Source: Leptospira fainei serovar Hurstbridge str. BUT 6
GTDB lineage: Bacteria > Spirochaetota > Leptospiria > Leptospirales > Leptospiraceae
Length of the DNA stretch: 64,000 bases
Direction: 5' to 3'
Assembly: GCF_000306235.2 (NCBI RefSeq)
Contig: NZ_AKWZ02000006.1
Coordinates: forward strand, 1-64,000
Part shown: positions 19,480 through 30,500 of the stretch, one piece after another
How the letters are laid out: the number at the start of each line of letters is the position of its first letter
Position numbering within the stretch: position 1 is the first letter of the stretch
Translations under genes and position numbers: made by a program
Notes under the pieces: generated by a model
The model's input: only the letters and a program-made list of their open reading frames with translations
What the model was told of the DNA's origin: nothing
Databases searched by the model: none

Positions 19480-20694
19480 ATGAATCTTGCGAAAATCCTT
19501 CAGCCTGAAGTCGCTCCTTTCTTCCAACCGATTCTCTCGGTGGAGGATGGCAGCATTTTCGGGCATGAGGTCCTGGCTCGAGTCAAAACCGATCAAGGAT
19601 GGGAAAGCGGGGGTTATTTGTTTTCGAATGGAAGCGGACTTTCCGATCAAGACGTTTCCACACTCGAAGCATCGATTTGGCAATCTTCGATGAGGAAAAT
19701 CCAAGGATCACGGAATAAACATCATCTTTTTCTAAATATCTCGCCGAATCGTTTATACCGAGAATTAAAGAACGAACGAATCGATTCCTTTCGCCTTCTT
19801 AGATTCGCAAGAGAGTTCGAAATCGAACCTAAACAAATTATTCTAGAAATAACCGAAGAGGAATTCGCCGGAAGCTTGGATTCGCTTAGAATTGCAGTGG
19901 ATCTACTTCGGGCCTACGGATTCAGAATCGCTCTGGACGATTTGGGTTCCGAGGCATCCGGGATCGAAAGAGTAGGATTGCTTCGTCCGGATTTTTTAAA
20001 GATGGACCTTAGATTGATTCGAGCTTCTACTCGATCCCCTTCCGTAAGGAAAGTAATGGAGCATATTCGCGATCTCGCGTTTTCCCTCGGAGCCTCCGTC
20101 TTATACGAGGGATTGGAAACTCAGGAAGAAATGTATTTTGCTTTGGAAGGAGGAGCCCGTTTTTTGCAGGGATATCTTTTGCAAAGACCTTCGCCGGAAC
20201 TTTCGAATAATCAAAACACTCCCTCTTTAATTAAGGAAATGGTCAATTTTTTCCATGAGAAGAAGACGGAGCAAATTTCCGTCGAGATCGCGTTTGAGAA
20301 AAAGATACAAAATCTGCTTCGAGAAATTCTGAGTCCGTTTCCGATAATAAAAATCGCAAGTAGGTATATGATCGATGCCTATACTATTTTTATTGCCTCG
20401 AAAGAGATTCACCGCGCTTACGTAACCGACTCGAAAGGAACGCAACTTTCTCCTTATTATGTGCGAACCGGAGAAGATTCATTTAGAGAAAATAGCCAAG
20501 GAATCGGAAAAAACTGGTCCTATCTGCCCTACTTTTATAAACAGCTTAGGGATTCGTTTAGAAAACCGGAGGATTGGGGAGTCAGCGATCGTTATTACGA
20601 TAACGAAGCGGTCAAAGACCTGATCGTATTTAGCAAAGAAGTCGAACCGGGCGTGTACGTTTTCTTAGACATCTCCGCTCCGAAAATTCTTTAG
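19480..20694 (+). CDS. EAL-domain c-di-GMP phosphodiesterase with YkuI-like C-terminal domain
   Basis: Residues 1-245 form an EAL domain. All expected catalytic positions are present: ExLxR as EVLAR, Asn in LNISP, Glu in EITEEE, the Asp pair in ALDDLGS, Lys in FLKMD, Glu in YEGLET and Gln in FLQGYLL. Hydrolysis of cyclic di-GMP is therefore likely. Residues 250-404 form a second domain containing a PAS-like segment (RAYVTDSKGTQLSPYYV and SYLPYFYKQLRDS). It resembles the sensor-like C-terminal domain of Bacillus YkuI, suggesting ligand control. There are no membrane segments. The domain match is by eye and the signal is unknown. Confidence 0.85.
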   Translation: MNLAKILQPEVAPFFQPILSVEDGSIFGHEVLARVKTDQGWESGGYLFSNGSGLSDQDVSTLEASIWQSSMRKIQGSRNKHHLFLNISPNRLYRELKNERIDSFRLLRFAREFEIEPKQIILEITEEEFAGSLDSLRIAVDLLRAYGFRIALDDLGSEASGIERVGLLRPDFLKMDLRLIRASTRSPSVRKVMEHIRDLAFSLGASVLYEGLETQEEMYFALEGGARFLQGYLLQRPSPELSNNQNTPSLIKEMVNFFHEKKTEQISVEIAFEKKIQNLLREILSPFPIIKIASRYMIDAYTIFIASKEIHRAYVTDSKGTQLSPYYVRTGEDSFRENSQGIGKNWSYLPYFYKQLRDSFRKPEDWGVSDRYYDNEAVKDLIVFSKEVEPGVYVFLDISAPKIL

Positions 20695-20777
20695 ATACGA
20701 AAATAATCGAACAATTCGGGTAACTATTGATTTGCACCCGAACTCTTAAAAATTTGTCCCAGAAGGACCTCTCTTTT

Positions 20778-20999
20778 ATGGACCCGATATCCACACAACT
20801 GCTACAAGATATATACTCTTCCACGCAAACCGGAGGATTCCTCACTATGCGTGAACTGGAAATTGAGACCGCTCTATCCGAATGGAAGCTTCGTCCCTTC
20901 TTAGAGGATCTGAAAGAAGGGCGGTTCATCCATGAGCATCCGGAAGGATTTCAAGTCGCAGTAAAAGGTAGGCAGTTCTACGAAAGTCGATGGGGCTGA
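20778..20999 (+). CDS. small protein, possible winged-helix fold
   Basis: A 73-residue protein starting at the ATG with AAGGA ten bases upstream; a TTG at 20727 in the same frame is not supported. The layout LTMRELEIETALSEWKLRPFLEDLKEGRFIHEHPEGFQVAVKGRQFYE reads like helix-helix-helix-beta wing, with a typical wing GFQVAVKGRQFY. This is reminiscent of small DNA-binding or signal-linked winged-helix proteins. It lies 83 bp after the EAL phosphodiesterase gene on the same strand and may be its partner. The fold assignment is by eye and tentative. Confidence 0.65.
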   Translation: MDPISTQLLQDIYSSTQTGGFLTMRELEIETALSEWKLRPFLEDLKEGRFIHEHPEGFQVAVKGRQFYESRWG

Positions 21000-21035
21000 C
21001 ACTACGTATGATTAACCAATTATTAAACGAAACCG

Positions 21036-21947
21036 TTAGGCTTCTGCTTGCGCTTCTCTCTTTTTAGCCCGATTCCCGTTCAAAATTAAAACCGCGCTCA
21101 CTGCAAGCGTCCCTCCAAAGATAGTCGTCAGACTAGGAACTTCTCCTAGGAAAATCCAGCTCCCCAAGACCGCGGTAACAGGAACGAGGAAGATGAAGGA
21201 ACTCGCAATACGGGAACCTAGTTTAGTGGACGCGAAAAAATAGACGGTCGTTCCAAACGTCGTTGAGATTACGGAAAGATATAATATCTGCCCCCAAAAC
21301 ATCCAATCCTGAGCAAATACGTTCGACAATCCGTAAGGAAGAGCGAATATAAAATCGAAAGCCGTTCCGATTGTAAATACGTAAAAACTATAAACCAAAG
21401 GAGAAATTTTTTGACCCGTGCTGTGGCTGTTCATGCTTAGAATTGCCCAACTAAACGCACATAGCAAAAAGAAAATATTTCCGGTTTGAAAGATCCCGTC
21501 CGCCGGCTTGTCCCAAATATGTAATAACACGAGCCCGCCGAATAAACCGAGCAGCAGACCGAACGCATCCTTTTTTCCAGGGTACTGCTTTTGAAGCAGA
21601 TGCGCTAATACATACGTAAAGATCGGGTTCATCGTAGTTACCAATACCCCGCCCGCACCTGCGAATCCGCTACTTAAGCCGAGCAAAAAGAATTGGTTGT
21701 AAGCGGTATACAATACTCCTCCGATGCATACTTGGAAAAAAGATTTTTTATCCGGAAGTCTCAAAGACTCTTTTCTCCAAAAAAGGATCGGAAGAATGGA
21801 AATCGCGGTCGCTAAAAATCTCCAAAAGATAATCACATTTGGATGTTCCAGCCCGACGATGCTCTTTGCAGAGGGCCAAGCGAAACCCCACGAAATCATC
21901 GCGATAACAAGAAGAATGTAAAATTTTACGGAAGAAGTGATTTGCAT
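21036..21947 (-). CDS. EamA/DMT family transporter
   Basis: A 303-residue inner-membrane protein with ten hydrophobic segments arranged as two EamA repeats. Recognisable family features include ISWGFAWPSAK in the first helix, RFLATAISILPILF, the FLLGLSSGFAGAGGVLVTTMNPIFTYVLAHL segment closing repeat one, and SSFIFLVPVTAVLGSWIFLGE in repeat two. Drug/metabolite or amino-acid export is typical for this superfamily, but substrate cannot be read from sequence. It is convergent with the small winged-helix-like gene. Confidence 0.85.
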   Translation of the reverse strand: MQITSSVKFYILLVIAMISWGFAWPSAKSIVGLEHPNVIIFWRFLATAISILPILFWRKESLRLPDKKSFFQVCIGGVLYTAYNQFFLLGLSSGFAGAGGVLVTTMNPIFTYVLAHLLQKQYPGKKDAFGLLLGLFGGLVLLHIWDKPADGIFQTGNIFFLLCAFSWAILSMNSHSTGQKISPLVYSFYVFTIGTAFDFIFALPYGLSNVFAQDWMFWGQILYLSVISTTFGTTVYFFASTKLGSRIASSFIFLVPVTAVLGSWIFLGEVPSLTTIFGGTLAVSAVLILNGNRAKKREAQAEA

Positions 21948-22071
21948 CGAGTTACGAGGACTCCCGATACCAACTTTTATTATGAAATGAGTCGTTCAAT
22001 CGAATTTGTCAAAAGTAGAAAGAGCCGGTTCGATTCAAATCCGTACGATTCGAATTGTAGTTACTGAACCG

Positions 22072-22767
22072 TCATAGTTTATTTGCGAGAATATAATTCC
22101 TAAGCGATTCCAGATTGATACGTTCCTTCTGGAATTGTAAGCTATTTAACGTAAGAGATAGATTGTTTTCCCGGTCCTTATAATTATTGATTTTCATAAC
22201 GGGATTAATGATACAAAGCACGATATCCCGCTCCACCAATGCCCCGGCAACCGATACATAAACGGAATTGTCTCCGTTAGTCTGCATATTCTTCGGCACT
22301 TCAAATCGATGAATCAGCGATTCCTTACGAGAAGTCTTAAGAACGACGTAAAACGGATCGATCGGGTAAAGTAAACCGTTCTTTTCCTGGTATTCTTTTT
22401 GCCAGAGATAATGGAATCCTAAAATCATCTTAACCGAATTCTTCATTCCTTTTTCGGTTAAGAATTCGCTCTTCTTAGTGAAAACAAATTGCGTGGCTTT
22501 ATCACCGGCGCTGAATACATATTGCCCTTTAAAATCGTTAAAATTCTCAACTTTACCTGCAAGAATCGTAATAAAGCTCAAACCGTCCCGATTGATTCCC
22601 AATACGGTCAGATTCTCATTTGTAGCGACCAGGACATTAGTATCCAACTGGCCGTATTGGAAGACTGAATTCGGCGGTAAGGGAACGATTGAATTGCCTG
22701 ATGATCCGAAGGAACCGCAACTCATGAAAAAAAGGATACTACAAATTACGGTGAATTGTTTTTTCAT
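22072..22767 (-). CDS. putative lipoprotein of unknown function
   Basis: The N-terminus MKKQFTVICSILFFMSCGS is a lipoprotein signal with the Cys at residue 17; Ser before the Cys fits the relaxed spirochaetal lipobox. The mature 215 residues are predicted mostly beta, with no membrane segment and one further Cys. No domain is recognised. Processing would use Lgt, whose gene is also in this window. It is separated by short gaps from its neighbours and may be transcribed alone. Confidence 0.75.
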   Translation of the reverse strand: MKKQFTVICSILFFMSCGSFGSSGNSIVPLPPNSVFQYGQLDTNVLVATNENLTVLGINRDGLSFITILAGKVENFNDFKGQYVFSAGDKATQFVFTKKSEFLTEKGMKNSVKMILGFHYLWQKEYQEKNGLLYPIDPFYVVLKTSRKESLIHRFEVPKNMQTNGDNSVYVSVAGALVERDIVLCIINPVMKINNYKDRENNLSLTLNSLQFQKERINLESLRNYILANKL

Positions 22768-22904
22768 CGCGCCTCCCTAAAAGAACAGACATCTTAAAAA
22801 TCCGTTTTATAGTTCTTTCAAATAACTATCGCAATGAAAAGGCGTTCGAACCTATGCGCTTGAGAAACGCCCGGAAAACCGCCGAGCATTCCGATCAACA
22901 AAAA

Positions 22905-23117
22905 TTATGCGTTCAAATCTATTAGATAACCGCGCCGAAGCATCTGGTCATCCGTGTTCACTCCGACCTTTGCGAGTGTTCTCGGCGCCGTAATGACGGA
23001 ATCCATATTCGTCAAGGGATGAAGGCGATCGGGCATATTTCGAATCGTGAATTCGGATTGGGAGAATTGGCGTGCCGCCCGGTTATTACTTCCGGCTGCG
23101 TTGATTTCTTGTAGCAT
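22905..23117 (-). CDS. small conserved-looking protein (70 aa), unknown
   Basis: An ATG with AAAGGAAA about ten bases upstream opens a 70-residue frame. The protein is soluble, with no Cys and no signal peptide, ending GYLIDLNA. The good ribosome site and sensible composition argue for a real gene, but I recognise no domain. It follows the symporter gene by 59 bp on the same strand. The possibility of a spurious frame remains. Confidence 0.55.
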   Translation of the reverse strand: MLQEINAAGSNNRAARQFSQSEFTIRNMPDRLHPLTNMDSVITAPRTLAKVGVNTDDQMLRRGYLIDLNA

Positions 23118-23176
23118 TCTGCGAATTTCCTTTTTTTAACTATATCCTTTCCGAAAAAACTTGTAAAGCTGGAAAA

Positions 23177-24241
23177 CTAGGAATTAGTCAACTTCTTATC
23201 AACATATCCGGCAACGATATGTTGAATCAAATTATAAAAAATAATCGGCAACATTACTGCCGGATGATCCACTAAACTTAGAGAAGCTAATACAAGGCCT
23301 GTTCCATTATTATTCATTCCAAGCCCGAAGACCAAAGAAGAACGTTCCGAATCCGAACTTTTAAATATCCGAGAGAGCACAAATCCCGTAAAAAAAGCGA
23401 AGGCACATAATCCGCCGGTAATTAAAACGATCACGAATAAAAAATCCCAGTCCGGTTCCTGAAATACTCCCGGCAGGACTACCGAAGCGTTCGAATAATT
23501 CAAAATTAATAAATTAAGCAAATTTGCGTCCTTGATCGGCTTCTTTGCGGCTTCAATAGAAGTCTTAGGTAGCAAAAAATGAAGGCCGATCCCGAGCACC
23601 GTCGGAAGCAGCACGGATAGAAACAGAAATGCTCCGATACCGTCGTCCGCAATTTCGTGCAAATCCTCGGAATAATCTCCAGTCGTGATAAACCCGATCG
23701 AATGCAATCCTATTGGAGTAGTCACCGGACTTAGGATTGTCGAAAAAACGACAAGCCCCAAACTCAGCGCCAGATTCCCGTTGGATTTTTGGGACCAAGC
23801 TGTAGAAGAGGCGGCGATGGGCATGGAAGCGATGAGTGCAAGCCCGACGAGAATGTTTTGGACTTCGTCCGGGTTATGCCAGAATATCATCAGCAGAGAA
23901 ATGAAATACGTAAATGCGATCGGAATCGATAAATTGGAGAACAATCCAACGATCAACAGAGTCGGCCGCTTGAATAAATTTACCAATTCCGATCTGTGAA
24001 TTCCTAATCCGGCATTAAAGAGCAGTAAGGAAAGAAGAACCAAAGATAAGGAAACCTTAATATTCCCTCCACCGAATAGATGAAATTGCCCGAAATTGGT
24101 GTCTCGAATAAGCAGACCTAATTGAGGAAAAGCTCCTCCAATAACATAAGAAACGATGATGCAATAAAAGAAATACTTGTGAATGAATTGAAAAAACGAG
24201 TCCAACGATTCTGAAATCTTATCCCGGAAACCTTGATTCAT
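23177..24241 (-). CDS. bile acid:sodium symporter (BASS) family transporter
   Basis: A 354-residue inner-membrane protein with about nine or ten helices. The segments VGLALIASMPIAASSTAWSQ and VFGLGMNNNGTGLVLAS match the conserved crossover regions of the BASS family (sodium and substrate sites). Substrate is unknown; bacterial members carry organic anions. The start is the ATG at 24241, because AAGGAGAGG stands seven bases upstream. That ATG overlaps the stop codon of the preceding gene as ATGA, so translation is coupled. An upstream in-frame ATG at 24259 lies before this ribosome site. Confidence 0.85.
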   Translation of the reverse strand: MNQGFRDKISESLDSFFQFIHKYFFYCIIVSYVIGGAFPQLGLLIRDTNFGQFHLFGGGNIKVSLSLVLLSLLLFNAGLGIHRSELVNLFKRPTLLIVGLFSNLSIPIAFTYFISLLMIFWHNPDEVQNILVGLALIASMPIAASSTAWSQKSNGNLALSLGLVVFSTILSPVTTPIGLHSIGFITTGDYSEDLHEIADDGIGAFLFLSVLLPTVLGIGLHFLLPKTSIEAAKKPIKDANLLNLLILNYSNASVVLPGVFQEPDWDFLFVIVLITGGLCAFAFFTGFVLSRIFKSSDSERSSLVFGLGMNNNGTGLVLASLSLVDHPAVMLPIIFYNLIQHIVAGYVDKKLTNS

Positions 24242-24930
24242 AGCGCCTCTCCTTCCCATCTAGGATAAATCATTTCTTCGTCCTCGTTCGATTCGGCGTG
24301 TTGTACGATCGGAGTATCTTCCAACAAATGAAATCCTCTCGGCTCCTGAGCAAATTCCGGGAAATATTCGAAAAATAATTTGGTCGCTACGATTCTATAG
24401 GATGCCGGATAATAAACCTTAAACGAGTCCGTAAAATCCAGCTCTGGGAGTTGATGGAATTGGATTTTATCTTCGAAATTGATAAAATCCTGCTTTGCGA
24501 ATCCGATATCTCTCGATACGATTTCGTCCTTGAGCATAATCCAATCCAACTTAAATCGCATCCGATACCCTTGAAAAGCGGAGGAACGCTGCATCAAATT
24601 AACGATTCTCATTAAAGGATATTCCAAATGAGAATAGGGGGTAAGGTATACCATCAAATATCGCTGACTAAAGCCCAGCGGTTCCCATACTCGTTCGGGT
24701 ATCGTTTTTATCTTTGAATCGGCCTTTAAGCCTTCCAGCATGGAATGCAGGGTAGGAGCGTTTTTCTTTTCGGTGAAGAATTCCTGGATCGCTATCTCGC
24801 CGAATTCACCGAAATACAGCCATTTATAAAAATCCTGAATTTCGACACTCGGATGTCCTTCCAAGAACTGATTTAAACTGGAGATCTTTTCTTCTCTAGT
24901 TCTATTTTCGTCGATTTCCTTATGAATCAT
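24238..24930 (-). CDS. protein of unknown function translationally coupled to BASS transporter
   Basis: A 230-residue soluble protein without signal peptide or recognised domain. It is rich in aromatic residues (WLYFGEFGEIAIQEFF, SQRYLMVYLTPYSHLEYPL) and ends with an acidic stretch (ESNEDEEMIYPRWEGEAL). Its TGA overlaps the ATG of the BASS-type transporter gene, so equal expression and a functional link are plausible. It lies 81 bp after plsY on the same strand. I do not know the family. Confidence 0.75.
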   Translation of the reverse strand: MIHKEIDENRTREEKISSLNQFLEGHPSVEIQDFYKWLYFGEFGEIAIQEFFTEKKNAPTLHSMLEGLKADSKIKTIPERVWEPLGFSQRYLMVYLTPYSHLEYPLMRIVNLMQRSSAFQGYRMRFKLDWIMLKDEIVSRDIGFAKQDFINFEDKIQFHQLPELDFTDSFKVYYPASYRIVATKLFFEYFPEFAQEPRGFHLLEDTPIVQHAESNEDEEMIYPRWEGEAL

Positions 24931-25011
24931 GCCCGAATAGCCGGCTTAATCCTAACATCGACTTAGGTGATTTCAACCTTAAAATTAAAGATGATATCGC
25001 TTCAACTGACG

Positions 25012-25653
25012 TTAATCTTCGGTCTGTTTTCCGTATTTTTCCTTATCAGGAGAGAACTCTCGCCCCTTTATTAAACGAAGTAAATTCGTACGATGCAATA
25101 TCAAAATCGCAGAACTAATACAGCAGATCGCCCAAAAAGTCGGGGTGCTAAAATCCAAACCTTCGATGCGAGAAAGCAGGACATAGCTGATCGGTAAGGT
25201 AATCGCACCGCCAATCGAGCCTAAGGACACGAAACCGAAAACTTTCTTCAGAAGCAAAAATACCATTAAGCTGAAAAAAACCGACCCCGGAGCTAAAACT
25301 AAAAAAACTCCGAAACTTGTCGCGACTCCCTTCCCTCCTTTCATTTTGAGAAACGGGGAAAAAACATGCCCTGCAATGGCTGCGATTCCGCAAAACAAGA
25401 GGGTTAACTCGGAATCTATACGCAGCATGTATTTCGTAAGTAATATCGGTAAAACGCCTTTAGAGACATCCAATAACAATACGGGTAATCCGATTTTCCA
25501 GCCTAAAAGCCGAGTAACGTTCGTTGCACCTATATTTCCGCTGCCTTTCTTCCGAATGTCCACCCCGCCGATATACTTTGCTAAAAGAAATCCGAACGGA
25601 ATCGAACCTAAAAAAAATGATCCGAGAGCCAGGAAAATAGCGGCAAGGTTCAT
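25012..25653 (-). CDS. plsY: glycerol-3-phosphate acyltransferase PlsY
   Basis: It transfers the acyl group from acyl-phosphate (made by PlsX) to glycerol 3-phosphate in the inner membrane, the first step of phospholipid synthesis. Three PlsY motifs are seen: [11 protein letters not shown]...[12 protein letters not shown], then [18 protein letters not shown], and later the Glu/Arg segment LLRLIKGRE near the C-terminus. It has five hydrophobic segments and 213 residues. Its ATG overlaps the der stop codon (ATGA). Confidence 0.95.
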   Translation of the reverse strand: MNLAAIFLALGSFFLGSIPFGFLLAKYIGGVDIRKKGSGNIGATNVTRLLGWKIGLPVLLLDVSKGVLPILLTKYMLRIDSELTLLFCGIAAIAGHVFSPFLKMKGGKGVATSFGVFLVLAPGSVFFSLMVFLLLKKVFGFVSLGSIGGAITLPISYVLLSRIEGLDFSTPTFWAICCISSAILILHRTNLLRLIKGREFSPDKEKYGKQTED

Positions 25654-27029
25654 TTTCGATCGGACCTCAACTCAAGTCGGATCGGAATTCCCTGGAGGGA
25701 GTATTTCTCGGTCAGTCTTTTTTTTAGAAAGCTCAGAAGATTCGGTTTAAAATAATCGATATGGTTTACGAATAAAATCAGATGAAACGGGGAAACGGAA
25801 ACCTGAGTACAGTACAGCATCTTAGGCGGCCGATTTGCGGAAAAAGAACGTCCTGCTTCGGACATCCAAGCCCTTAACGATTGATTTAATTCGGAGGTGG
25901 TAATTTTTCGTTTGGCCCGCGCGGCTAAATCCACCGTCATTTCCATGAGTTTGTGGATCCGTTGTTTTTCTTTCGCGCTCAGGGTGATAATTTGAATCTC
26001 TTTTAATAGCGGAAAACGGGAATATAATTTATCCTTATAAATATCAAAGGATTTCGTATCCTTGTCTTCGACAGCGTCCCATTTATTCACCGCTAACAAA
26101 AAAGGTTTACCGGCTTCCTGCAATAATGAGACGATTTTTTTATCGAATTCCCCGAACCCTTTTAACGCATCCATCAAGTGAATCACGACGTCGGATGCCT
26201 CGATCGACCGTTTTGTCCTTTGATAGGAGTAGAATTCCAAGGCCTCGGCTTTGTCGGCTTTCCTTCTGATACCGGCCGTATCCGTAATCAATATCTGCTT
26301 TCCTTCGAATGTAAGCGAAGTGTCGACCGAATCGCGCGTAGTTCCGGCAACTTCGCTTACTACGGCGCGTTCATAGCCGCATAATGCATTCAATAAACTT
26401 GATTTTCCTGCATTCGGTTTGCCGACAATTGCTAAACGAAAATCGTAGGAAACATCCTTTGCAGCTTCGTCGGCCTCGATTTTAGCTACGTATCGTTTTG
26501 CATCGGGAAGTAAAAAGGCGATTTTTTCGAGTAGCAAGCTCAAGTTTCTGCGCCCGATCGCGGAGATCGGAAGAATTTCGGATAATCCCAAACGATAAAA
26601 CTGATCCAGATCCTCCTCGTCTTCCGGATTGTCCACCTTGTTCACGCAATAAAGAACCGGAATTTGATTAAGCTCGGGATCCTTTCTAAATCTTTCTATA
26701 AGCCGTGAATCGTACGGAGTCATTTCTCTAAGATCTAGGAGAAACAATATTAAATCCGATTGAGCCAATTGCCGAAACGCGTTTTCTAAAATGGCTTCAT
26801 CTAAGCCGTCCGGTTTTTCGATGTCCAGACCGGGAGTATCGCAGAGATGAAAATCCAATCCTCGCTCCGGATTAAGTACGCGAGCTTGTAGGACATCCCT
26901 AGTAACTCCCGGATAGTCTTCGGTAATCGCTAGTTTCTTTTTAAGTAACGAATTGAATAGGGTCGATTTGCCGACATTCTGGCGACCGACGATACTTACC
27001 ATCGGTACATTACGTTTTTTTGATGCCAT
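25650..27029 (-). CDS. der: ribosome biogenesis GTPase Der (EngA)
   Basis: Der carries two GTPase domains and a KH-like C-terminal domain and acts in 50S subunit maturation. Domain 1 has [11 protein letters not shown] (about 12-22), DTPGLD and NKVD; domain 2 has [12 protein letters not shown] (about 200), DTAGIRR and NKWD. Both appear fully functional. The C-terminal segment [23 protein letters not shown] is the KH-like domain. At 459 residues it is normal. It sits one base after smpB and 4-base overlaps plsY. The combination with smpB and the midasin-like gene upstream gives a ribosome-themed cluster. Confidence 0.96.
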   Translation of the reverse strand: MASKKRNVPMVSIVGRQNVGKSTLFNSLLKKKLAITEDYPGVTRDVLQARVLNPERGLDFHLCDTPGLDIEKPDGLDEAILENAFRQLAQSDLILFLLDLREMTPYDSRLIERFRKDPELNQIPVLYCVNKVDNPEDEEDLDQFYRLGLSEILPISAIGRRNLSLLLEKIAFLLPDAKRYVAKIEADEAAKDVSYDFRLAIVGKPNAGKSSLLNALCGYERAVVSEVAGTTRDSVDTSLTFEGKQILITDTAGIRRKADKAEALEFYSYQRTKRSIEASDVVIHLMDALKGFGEFDKKIVSLLQEAGKPFLLAVNKWDAVEDKDTKSFDIYKDKLYSRFPLLKEIQIITLSAKEKQRIHKLMEMTVDLAARAKRKITTSELNQSLRAWMSEAGRSFSANRPPKMLYCTQVSVSPFHLILFVNHIDYFKPNLLSFLKKRLTEKYSLQGIPIRLELRSDRK

Positions 27030-27030
27030 T

Positions 27031-27531
27031 TTATGAGTAGTTCTTTGCCTTAATAGCGCGAGCGATTTCCAGCTTTGCGTCGCTCTTTTTCAAGTCTTCC
27101 CGCTTATCGTAAAGCTTCTTGGGTTTGGCCAAGGCAAGTTCCACTTTTGCCCAACGATTATCCTTAAAATAAACCTTCGTGGCAATGAGCACTAGCCCCT
27201 TCTCTTTCATTTGTCGATCCAGCTTATCGATCTCTTTTTTCTTAAGGAGAAGTTTACGTGGACGGATCTCCGGGTGATTTGCATATCCGCCGTTCTTATA
27301 AGGAGTAATGGAAAAACTATCTAGATATACTTCTCCATTCTTGATTTTTGCGAATGCGTCGGTTAAATTCGCCTTCTTCTCGCGTAAACTTTTCACTTCG
27401 GATCCGGACAAAACAAGTCCCGCTTCGATGAAAGATATCAGTTCGAAGTTAAATCTGGCTTTTTTATTTACCAGCGGCTGCGGGCCGGATGTTTCCTTTT
27501 TCTTTCCCATTTCCGATCGTTTTGACGGCAT
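27031..27531 (-). CDS. smpB: SsrA-binding protein SmpB
   Basis: SmpB delivers tmRNA to stalled ribosomes for trans-translation. Typical segments are [58 protein letters not shown] and [25 protein letters not shown] with the basic tail. At 166 residues it is slightly extended at the N-terminus. The start may be the ATG at 27531 or the ATG at 27510 (MGKKKE), which gives a more usual length. It lies 15 bp after the midasin-like gene and one base before der. Confidence 0.95.
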   Translation of the reverse strand: MPSKRSEMGKKKETSGPQPLVNKKARFNFELISFIEAGLVLSGSEVKSLREKKANLTDAFAKIKNGEVYLDSFSITPYKNGGYANHPEIRPRKLLLKKKEIDKLDRQMKEKGLVLIATKVYFKDNRWAKVELALAKPKKLYDKREDLKKSDAKLEIARAIKAKNYS

Positions 27532-27546
27532 CTAGCCGTCCCCAAG

Positions 27547-30500
27547 TTAATTTCGGGTAGAATGGTGGGTGAGAATGATCCGTCCCAATTCCGCCCCGAT
27601 TAAATTGGGCATATTATAAAAATTTTCCGAGGTAATCTGGATCGAGTCCGGAAAAATATGCTCGGCAATGTAGCGCCTTCCCAGACCGACTCCGAGAAAG
27701 ACGTAATTTTTATTCGAATGCTTCAAAATCTCGGCCTTGAGTCGGCGATTGTCCCGAGATTGAATTTCCTGTTCGATCTCGGATTTTCCCCTTTGTCCGC
27801 GAAAATCCGAGATCATGACCAGGATCCTAGTCTGGGCCTCAGGCGAAAAGTAGGATTCGATCTTCTCGAGCAATTGATACTCTTCGATCGAGTCGCCTTG
27901 CCAATCGCTTCTAAGAGAATCGAACATTTCCTCTTCCTTTTTCGCGTCGTACGGCTCCTCGATCCTCTTAATCTCCACTAAATCGATCCGATCCTTTCGA
28001 TTTAAACGATCCGAATAGGCCGTGACGGAAAAATTCACGTCGTGTTCGTCAAGAATATGAGCCGAAGAAAGCATAGCCGAAAGTGTTGCCACCGCGTATT
28101 CGAAGTTGAAGATTCTTCTAGCTTTCGATACGAGAAAAGCGACTTCGACACCCTTCAGCTTCTCCTCGTCTTTATCGATCGTAGTCTTATCGAAGACTTT
28201 CGAGTCGCCTTTGCCGGAAAGAAAGGAAATATACTTTCGAGTATCGATTCTATTTCCTTCGCTTCGATACATTCTATTGATATCGATCTCCGGATCGAAA
28301 AGCCTGTCTAAATTCAGTTCGACTTCTTCCAGACTGCGTCCAAAGACTTCCTTAAATTCTTTTAGATTTGCCTGAACCGTATACTCCCAAAGGATACGAC
28401 GCTTTGCAAGGAAGGCCTTATATAATTCTTCGGTTCTGAAACCCCATGCGCCGCCTCCGCCGGCCGGTTCTCCTTGACCCATGTTACCGCGAGTCTCTTG
28501 TCCATACCACGCATCGGCTCCCTCTTTTACCGATCCTCCGGTAGGAGGAGTATTGATTTCCAATCCTTTACGGAGTTCTCCTCCGGAATTGAGAAGTTTC
28601 GCTTTTCCCGTGAGCGGTTCTCTCTTATGGAGTTCCGGATCCCACCAACGACTCTTTTCGATTGCGGAAGAAGGTGTCAGAGTTTTTTTTTTCTTGTCTT
28701 CAAGTTCCTTGAAGAACTCTGAAACGATCTCTACTCCTGAAAGTTGGAATTCAAGAATTCTTTCCAGTTCTTTACGTTCGCCAGGATCGGAGATCTGGTT
28801 GGAGTATGCGATTTTTCCGCCTCGAAGCGCGACCTCTCGCAATCCTTCTTTCCCCGCCTTTTTATCCGCGTAACGATGAATATGATCCTTCCATTGCAGT
28901 AAATTAGAAAGACCGAAAGTATAAGGCATTAAGTTGGCCGAACCGATCGTTCTTTTTTTGGATAGATCTTTGATCTTGGAGTGGAAGTCCGCCATCTTAT
29001 CGATTAAATCTCCTTCGGGCAGATAAAAGCTTAAGATTTCCTTAAGTGTTTCGGTATCTTCCAAATCCGGGAATAATATGGACGTGAATCGGTTTCTGAA
29101 GGCTCTAGAAATCGTTGGAGTCGATTTCGTTTTACGATAGAGTTTCATCGCAAATACGCGCGAATCCTCTTTGAGTTCGACGGGTATCGTCTCTCCGCTT
29201 TCCGGCGGTAAGACCAAGGATCGTGCATCGTCGGTTAGCATGTTCAGCTTTTCAACAAGCTCGGCGCCTGCCGCTTCCAAATTGGTAATCAGGATATTTC
29301 CACCTTCGCGAATCCCTTTTGTCAAGGGCCCATCCACCCAACCCACTTCCGATCCTGTGGTCGGCTTCAGCGCTCCGATGATATCCGAAGTGTGAATTCC
29401 TTTGCAAAGATGTACGGTTTCAAGCGGGCGCCCATTCGCTTCGGTGAACAAAGGTAGAATCAACTGCGGATCCTGCTCCTCCGAATATTCGATTAGTACA
29501 TTTTCCTTAAATTCTACGGCGGTATAGACTCTTTCGGCAAATTCCCTTAATTTTAAAGGTAAAGGAATACTTGTGAGGATTTCCTTGGCCTTAGGCTCGT
29601 CCAAAACCGGAATTCGTTTATCGTTACAATATAGGAATCCCTTATGAATTTCGAATTTCGGTTCCGGCAATTGGGGGATCGAAGTCAATCCGGTTTCTTT
29701 AAGAATAAGTTCGATCTGAGCCTGACGATCTTCGTTTTTACGAAAGGGTTCTATATAAAAATTCCATAATTCTCTAAAGCGTAATTCCGGACTGTCGGCT
29801 TTGAGTCCTAAAATGCGGTTGCAAAGCTTCTTAAGATTTCGGATATTAAAATGGTATTTTTCCAGATCGCCTTTGCCTATCGCTCCCGAAACGACCCTGG
29901 TCTCCGTCTCGAGTGAAATCCGAATGCAGGATTTAAGCAGTTCGCTTCCTATGCCGGGGTATAATTTGCCTAGTATGAATAGGATCTCGTCGGGGCTATG
30001 AGGATCCACATATACGACGGAATAGTATCTAGTAATATCAAACGGGAGCGGCTTTCTTCCTTCGAATCCCTCCGATGGATTTTGCGTGCCGATGAAATTG
30101 AATCCGTTCGACGCATTGATTCTCGCTCCGTTTCCTTCGATCAATTCCAGATAATTGGATTCGTAAACGGTGGAAAATCGCTTAATGATATGCGGGGGGC
30201 AAAGGTTCATCTCGTCCGCGACAAAGCTTGCTCCGGAACGAACCGCGGAAGTCAAAGGTCCATCAGCCCAAGCGAATCCTTTGCCATCCAGCAAAAGTCG
30301 ATACGAACCGATCAAATCTTCGGGCAGCGTATCTTCGTTAAAGCTGAAACGTGCGGTCGGGTGGTTTCGTTTGTGATTAATATAATAAATTAATGCGTTT
30401 TTTCCGACTCCCGCGTCTCCGATCAACAAAACCGGACGACCTTCCAGTAAGGGATAAAGTATGTTCTGAAGATTGCGAACGGTCGAGTCCGTTTCTACAA

